A program made the position numbers and the translations under genes. 64,000 bases of DNA from Raineyella fluvialis (GTDB taxonomy: Bacteria; Actinomycetota; Actinomycetes; Propionibacteriales; Propionibacteriaceae), in assembly GCF_009646095.1 (NCBI RefSeq), contig NZ_CP045725.1, forward strand, positions 2,356,001-2,420,000, read 5' to 3'. Under the pieces are notes generated by a model. That model saw only the letters and a list, made by a program, of their open reading frames with translations, searched no databases and had not been told where the DNA came from. This document shows, piece by piece, positions 60,954-64,000 of the stretch; within the stretch, counting starts at the first letter, position 1; every line of letters starts with the position of its first letter.

Positions 60954-61580
60954 ATGGACAGGCCGTCCGCGGCATCGGCGGAACTACTGGTCGACTTCAT
61001 CATCACGGTGGACGGGTACGCCTCGGGCGAGGGCTGGCCCGGGTGGTGGGGCCTGGAAGGGCCCGAGTACCTCGCCTGGCTCGACGCCCAACCCGAAAAG
61101 GACTACACCGTCCTGATGGGAGCGAACACCTACCGGATGTACTCCTCGTTCGCGGCCGCCGCCCAGGCGTCGGCGGGTGAGGTGGACGGCGACGAGACCT
61201 CCGCGCTGGCCGGCGTCACCATGCACCCGACAGTGGTGTTCTCCTCGACCTTGCCTGCGGTGGAGTGGCCCCACGCCGAACTGGTCAGTGACGACGCCGT
61301 CGACGCGGTGCGGCGGATGAAGCGCGAGCGTCGCACCTCGATGCGCACCAACGGCAGCCTCAGCCTGTGCCGCTCACTGCTGGCGGCCGGGCTGGTGGAT
61401 CGTTTCCGCATCGTCGTCTTCCCGCTGATCACGGGGAAGACCGGACGCGAGCGCATCTACGACAACTACCCCGACCTCGCCCTGGAACTGGTCCAGACCC
61501 GTACGTTCGACGGCCGTCTGCAGCTGCTCGAGTACATGCCCACCCTGATCAGTGGGCCGCCCCGCACGCGCCCCGCGTGA
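60954..61580 (+). CDS. Dihydrofolate reductase-fold protein (RibD C-terminal type)
   Basis: A 208-residue protein. LLVDFIITVDGYASGEGWPGWWG, MGANTYRMYSSF and TNGSLSLCRSLLAAGLVDRFRIVVFPLITGKTGRERI are typical of stand-alone RibD-C/DHFR-like reductases. It should bind NADPH; the substrate is unknown. It has a strong ribosome binding site, AAGGAGG, about nine bases before ATG 60954. It is a single gene in an accessory neighbourhood. Confidence 0.85.
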   Translation: MDRPSAASAELLVDFIITVDGYASGEGWPGWWGLEGPEYLAWLDAQPEKDYTVLMGANTYRMYSSFAAAAQASAGEVDGDETSALAGVTMHPTVVFSSTLPAVEWPHAELVSDDAVDAVRRMKRERRTSMRTNGSLSLCRSLLAAGLVDRFRIVVFPLITGKTGRERIYDNYPDLALELVQTRTFDGRLQLLEYMPTLISGPPRTRPA

Positions 61581-61622
61581 CGCTGTCAGGGTGTACCGCG
61601 GTGCCCGGGGCCGGGTCGTACG

Positions 61623-62522
61623 TCAGTGACGGAGCAGGCGAGGGGAGATCGTCTCCGCCCCGAGTGCTGCGACCCGGGAGCCGAGTTCCCGGTCGGCCGT
61701 CGCCACTCTGAGCACCGTGTCCGGGATGTCCGCCCGTGCGGCCACCGCTGCCACGATCGCGTCATCTCCGGAGCCCTCCGCCGAGATCACCTGGACGCCG
61801 TCGACCGCCTCGATTCCTCGGGCTGCTCCCTCGACGACCAGAACGATGTCGGGATACCAGGTCGCGCCCGGCAGGTCCAGGGCATCGGCCGGCAGGCCAC
61901 CGCGGATCGGGCCGGCCAAGTGGTCCCGCAGGCTCACCGTCGCCCCACGACGGTCCCGCCACCAGCCGTCGGGTCGTGAGCCGACGACGTTGGCGGCGTC
62001 CACGATGACGACCAGCCGGCGCAGCATGGTCCGCAGCTCCGGCAGGGAGGCTGCGAACGCCGGTAAGAGTGGGTAGTCCTCGGCGGTGGACAGGTCGATC
62101 CACCGCAACTGGTGGCTCTCCGGGTCAGTGACCGACGGCTGCCAGGCCGCCACAGCCTCGGCGACCGCCGTGGTGTAGGACCAATCCGGGTGCTCGAGCC
62201 GCCGATCGGCTCGGACCCGTACCGCGGAGGTCACCAGGCCGGCCTCCTCGACGGCTTCTCGCACCGCCCCGGCAACGGCCGACTCGCCGCCGGTCAGGGC
62301 GCCACCCGGAATGCCCCAGGTGCCTCCGTGGTGCGTCCAGTCGGCCCGCTGCTGCAGGACCACCTGGCGACCGTTGTCGCCCTCCCGCCAGACGAGGAGG
62401 CCGGCGGCGCCGAACAGGCCCCAGTGTTGCTGGCCGCAGCCGCACTGCACCCAGTCGTCTCCTGGCTGGCGATGGAGGCGAAGGTCGGGGGATGATGAAT
62501 CGGCACCCCTCCAGCCTGTCAC
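61623..62522 (-). CDS. Nudix hydrolase fused to NYN/PIN-like domain
   Basis: A 299-residue two-domain protein. A small zinc-ribbon-like start (VQCGCGQQHWGLFGAAG) leads to a Nudix domain with the box ALTGGESAVAGAVREAVEEAG (E80, R88, E89, E92, E93). From about 170, VVIVDAANVVGSRPDGWW, DDAIVAAVA and VATADRELGSRVAALGAE form a NYN-type (PIN-like) nuclease domain with D175 and N178. It may clean up modified nucleotides or RNA caps; this is inference. GTG 62522 lies eight bases beyond the cytochrome gene stop. Confidence 0.82.
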   Translation of the reverse strand: MTGWRGADSSSPDLRLHRQPGDDWVQCGCGQQHWGLFGAAGLLVWREGDNGRQVVLQQRADWTHHGGTWGIPGGALTGGESAVAGAVREAVEEAGLVTSAVRVRADRRLEHPDWSYTTAVAEAVAAWQPSVTDPESHQLRWIDLSTAEDYPLLPAFAASLPELRTMLRRLVVIVDAANVVGSRPDGWWRDRRGATVSLRDHLAGPIRGGLPADALDLPGATWYPDIVLVVEGAARGIEAVDGVQVISAEGSGDDAIVAAVAARADIPDTVLRVATADRELGSRVAALGAETISPRLLRH

Positions 62523-62530
62523 GGGAGTGG

Positions 62531-64000
62531 TCAGCGGGCCATGGGACGGGCTCCACGCCGGATCCGTCGGTGCCGGACCTGGGGCCCCCGCTCCTTCCAG
62601 ATCGGCTTCCAGACCCGAAGCACATCAGGGAGTCGATTCACGTACGGGATGAAGGGGAAGGCCAGCATCGTCAGCATCAGCGAGCCAAGGATGATGGCGC
62701 CGTCGCGGTCCCCGTTGTCGTCGTTGACCAGCACCGTGTGGTTGAGCAGGCCGATCGGCGACAACCACCAGGCACCCGGAGCGTGCCCCGACTCCTCACG
62801 CACCATCCCGTACTGCTCAGTGGTGATGCCGAGCTCGCCGGCCTGTTCCTCGAGTGCGCCCGTGTCCGCGAGGAACCGGTCGGCGTAGGTGCCCACGCTC
62901 GCCTGCCTGCTGCCGAGGTTGCTCGCAAGGAGGGCCGGTTCGTACAAGCCGGCGCTGGCCATGGACGTCAACGACTGCACCACCCCGGTGGCGGGGCCCT
63001 GTGGCATGGCGTTCGGGTCGGGCTTGTCCTGACCGTAGTAGTCGGAGAGGGCCTGGAGGGCGGCGGTCTGATCGGCCTCGGGCAGCTGGTTGAAGGCCGC
63101 GAGGGAGTCGGTCGCACCGGGATTCGCCTTGAGCCACTGCTCGTACGGGGCCTCGACGAAGACCGCCCTCGTGTCGAAGGTGTACGGATCGATGTTGTCG
63201 GAGTAGCCCGCGGTGTCGGAGGAAGCCGAGAACTCGGCCACCACCGTCTTGGCGAAGAGGGTTGGGTCCTGGGTCGCGACGCTGGTGATGGTGGTGGGCG
63301 AGATGTACGGCGACGGCAGGGCGGCTGCCAGGCCGAGCACGAGCACCACCACCGCACCGCCGCGGAGGAACAGCACGTTGTGGTTCGCCTTCACGGTCGT
63401 CACGGTGACGTCCTTGCGGTACGGCTCGGCGATTCCCAGGACGCGAACGAGGAGATAGTGGAGGCCGACCAGCCCCAGAAGCACCAGCGGGATTGTCGCG
63501 ACGTGGATTCCCAGCACCTGACCATAATCGAGAGGATTGATCCACCAACCCAGTCCGGCGCCGTTGTAGAAATCGGCACCCTGAAGGCTTCGCCATTGTG
63601 AGGAGAAATCTCCGCGCAGAATGTAGCCGAATTCAGTTTCGGCGAGCACGATGAAGAGCATCAGAACGCCGAGGACCCAGGTGAGTCGCCGCGGCTTGCG
63701 GAATCCTGAGGTGAAGAAGACGGTCAGCAGGTGCAGGAGGATGAACAGCACGAATGCTTGCGTCGCCCACAGGTGGACGCTTCTGGTGTAGCCGCCGGCA
63801 ACATCGGTCAGCCACCAATTGGGGCCGAAGAACGTCATCAGTGTGCCGGACACGAGCAGGATGAGGAAGGAGACCATTGAGAGGAATCCGAGCGAGTACA
63901 GGAATTTGTTTCCGTAGCTCGGGACCTTCTCGATCATCATCGCGGTGAACCCGCGGGCAAGTGGGTGGCGGGTGGAGGATTCTGCTGGCTCGGATGGCAT
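62531..64000 (-). CDS. Cytochrome b6-type membrane subunit with large soluble insert
   Basis: A 489-residue protein, possibly complete since an ATG lies at the window edge. Residues about 33-190 form four helices with heme-b histidines H76/H90 (x13) and H166/H181 (x14), the b6-type spacing. PRRLTWVLGVLMLFIVLAETEFGY is the conserved helix region. A fifth helix (about 212-229) is followed by some 200 soluble residues (DPYTFDTRAVFVEAPYEQW, LPEADQTAALQALSDYYG) and a final helix (GSLMLTMLAFPFIPYV). A Rieske or iron-sulfur partner should lie upstream, outside the window. Confidence 0.82.
   Translation of the reverse strand: MPSEPAESSTRHPLARGFTAMMIEKVPSYGNKFLYSLGFLSMVSFLILLVSGTLMTFFGPNWWLTDVAGGYTRSVHLWATQAFVLFILLHLLTVFFTSGFRKPRRLTWVLGVLMLFIVLAETEFGYILRGDFSSQWRSLQGADFYNGAGLGWWINPLDYGQVLGIHVATIPLVLLGLVGLHYLLVRVLGIAEPYRKDVTVTTVKANHNVLFLRGGAVVVLVLGLAAALPSPYISPTTITSVATQDPTLFAKTVVAEFSASSDTAGYSDNIDPYTFDTRAVFVEAPYEQWLKANPGATDSLAAFNQLPEADQTAALQALSDYYGQDKPDPNAMPQGPATGVVQSLTSMASAGLYEPALLASNLGSRQASVGTYADRFLADTGALEEQAGELGITTEQYGMVREESGHAPGAWWLSPIGLLNHTVLVNDDNGDRDGAIILGSLMLTMLAFPFIPYVNRLPDVLRVWKPIWKERGPQVRHRRIRRGARPMAR

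Overview
The window is chromosomal DNA of a high-GC actinobacterium. Mycothiol chemistry (Mca), a DivIC/DUF501/Ppx block next to eno, a PIN-PhoH protein, a short-chain cis-isoprenyl diphosphate synthase beside a hemolysin III protein, and DUF4307/DUF4245 proteins all point to Actinobacteria; a Propionibacteriales member is my best guess, not proven. From memory, several blocks follow the Mycobacterium tuberculosis order: eno-DivIC-DUF501-ppx (Rv1023-1026), greA-DUF4307-mca-small membrane protein-DUF255 protein-hlyIII-cis-prenyltransferase (Rv1080c-1086), phoH2 (Rv1095) and xseB-xseA-ispH-ychF (Rv1107c-1112). This is core genome with insertions. I see no prophage, insertion sequence or CRISPR array.

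Layout. 1-3.6 kb: eno, divIC-like, DUF501, ppx, then a 73-nt tRNA with a UAA anticodon. 3.7-7.0 kb: a minus-strand alkylation-repair operon (tag, ECF sigma factor, ogt, small protein, zinc alcohol dehydrogenase), the last four genes overlapping. 7-24 kb: mixed housekeeping genes, including a shikimate dehydrogenase-like protein, BI-1 protein, metallopeptidase, orphan DNA methylase, phosphoribosyltransferase, pntAB, polysaccharide deacetylase, msrA, nitrobindin, ung, two transporters and greA. 24-40 kb: mca, DUF72, a polar amino acid ABC transporter with fused binding protein and permease, a metallohydrolase-like protein, the DUF255 protein, glgX, hlyIII, uppS and phoH2 with a structured leader. 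40-45 kb: a secreted repeat protein and a thiamine locus (thiE divergent from a TPP riboswitch driving thiO-S-G-F). 45-56 kb: xseAB, ispH, pirin, ilvA, rmuC, M18 peptidase, YceI, DivIVA-like and ychF. 56-64 kb is more accessory: UdgB, Nudix, a DDAH-ornithine aminotransferase pair, an MNT-type antitoxin with a HepT toxin remnant, a degenerate ADP-ribosylglycohydrolase, a RibD-like reductase, a Nudix-NYN fusion and a b6-type cytochrome with a large extra domain.

Two global properties shape the annotation. First, about fourteen conserved genes are broken by one base at C or G runs, nearly always one base short. This looks like homopolymer error in the assembly, so genes called frameshifted here are probably intact in the organism. 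Second, many genes have a TANNNT hexamer 6-8 bases before the start codon and no ribosome binding site, the signature of leaderless mRNAs; I used this to choose several starts.

The signals most worth following up are the class I tRNA with a Leu(UAA) anticodon, the hairpin-rich phoH2 leader, the autoregulatory-looking palindrome over the MNT antitoxin promoter with its truncated toxin, the metal-site-free ADP-ribosylglycohydrolase, and the sigma factor embedded between two alkylation-repair genes.
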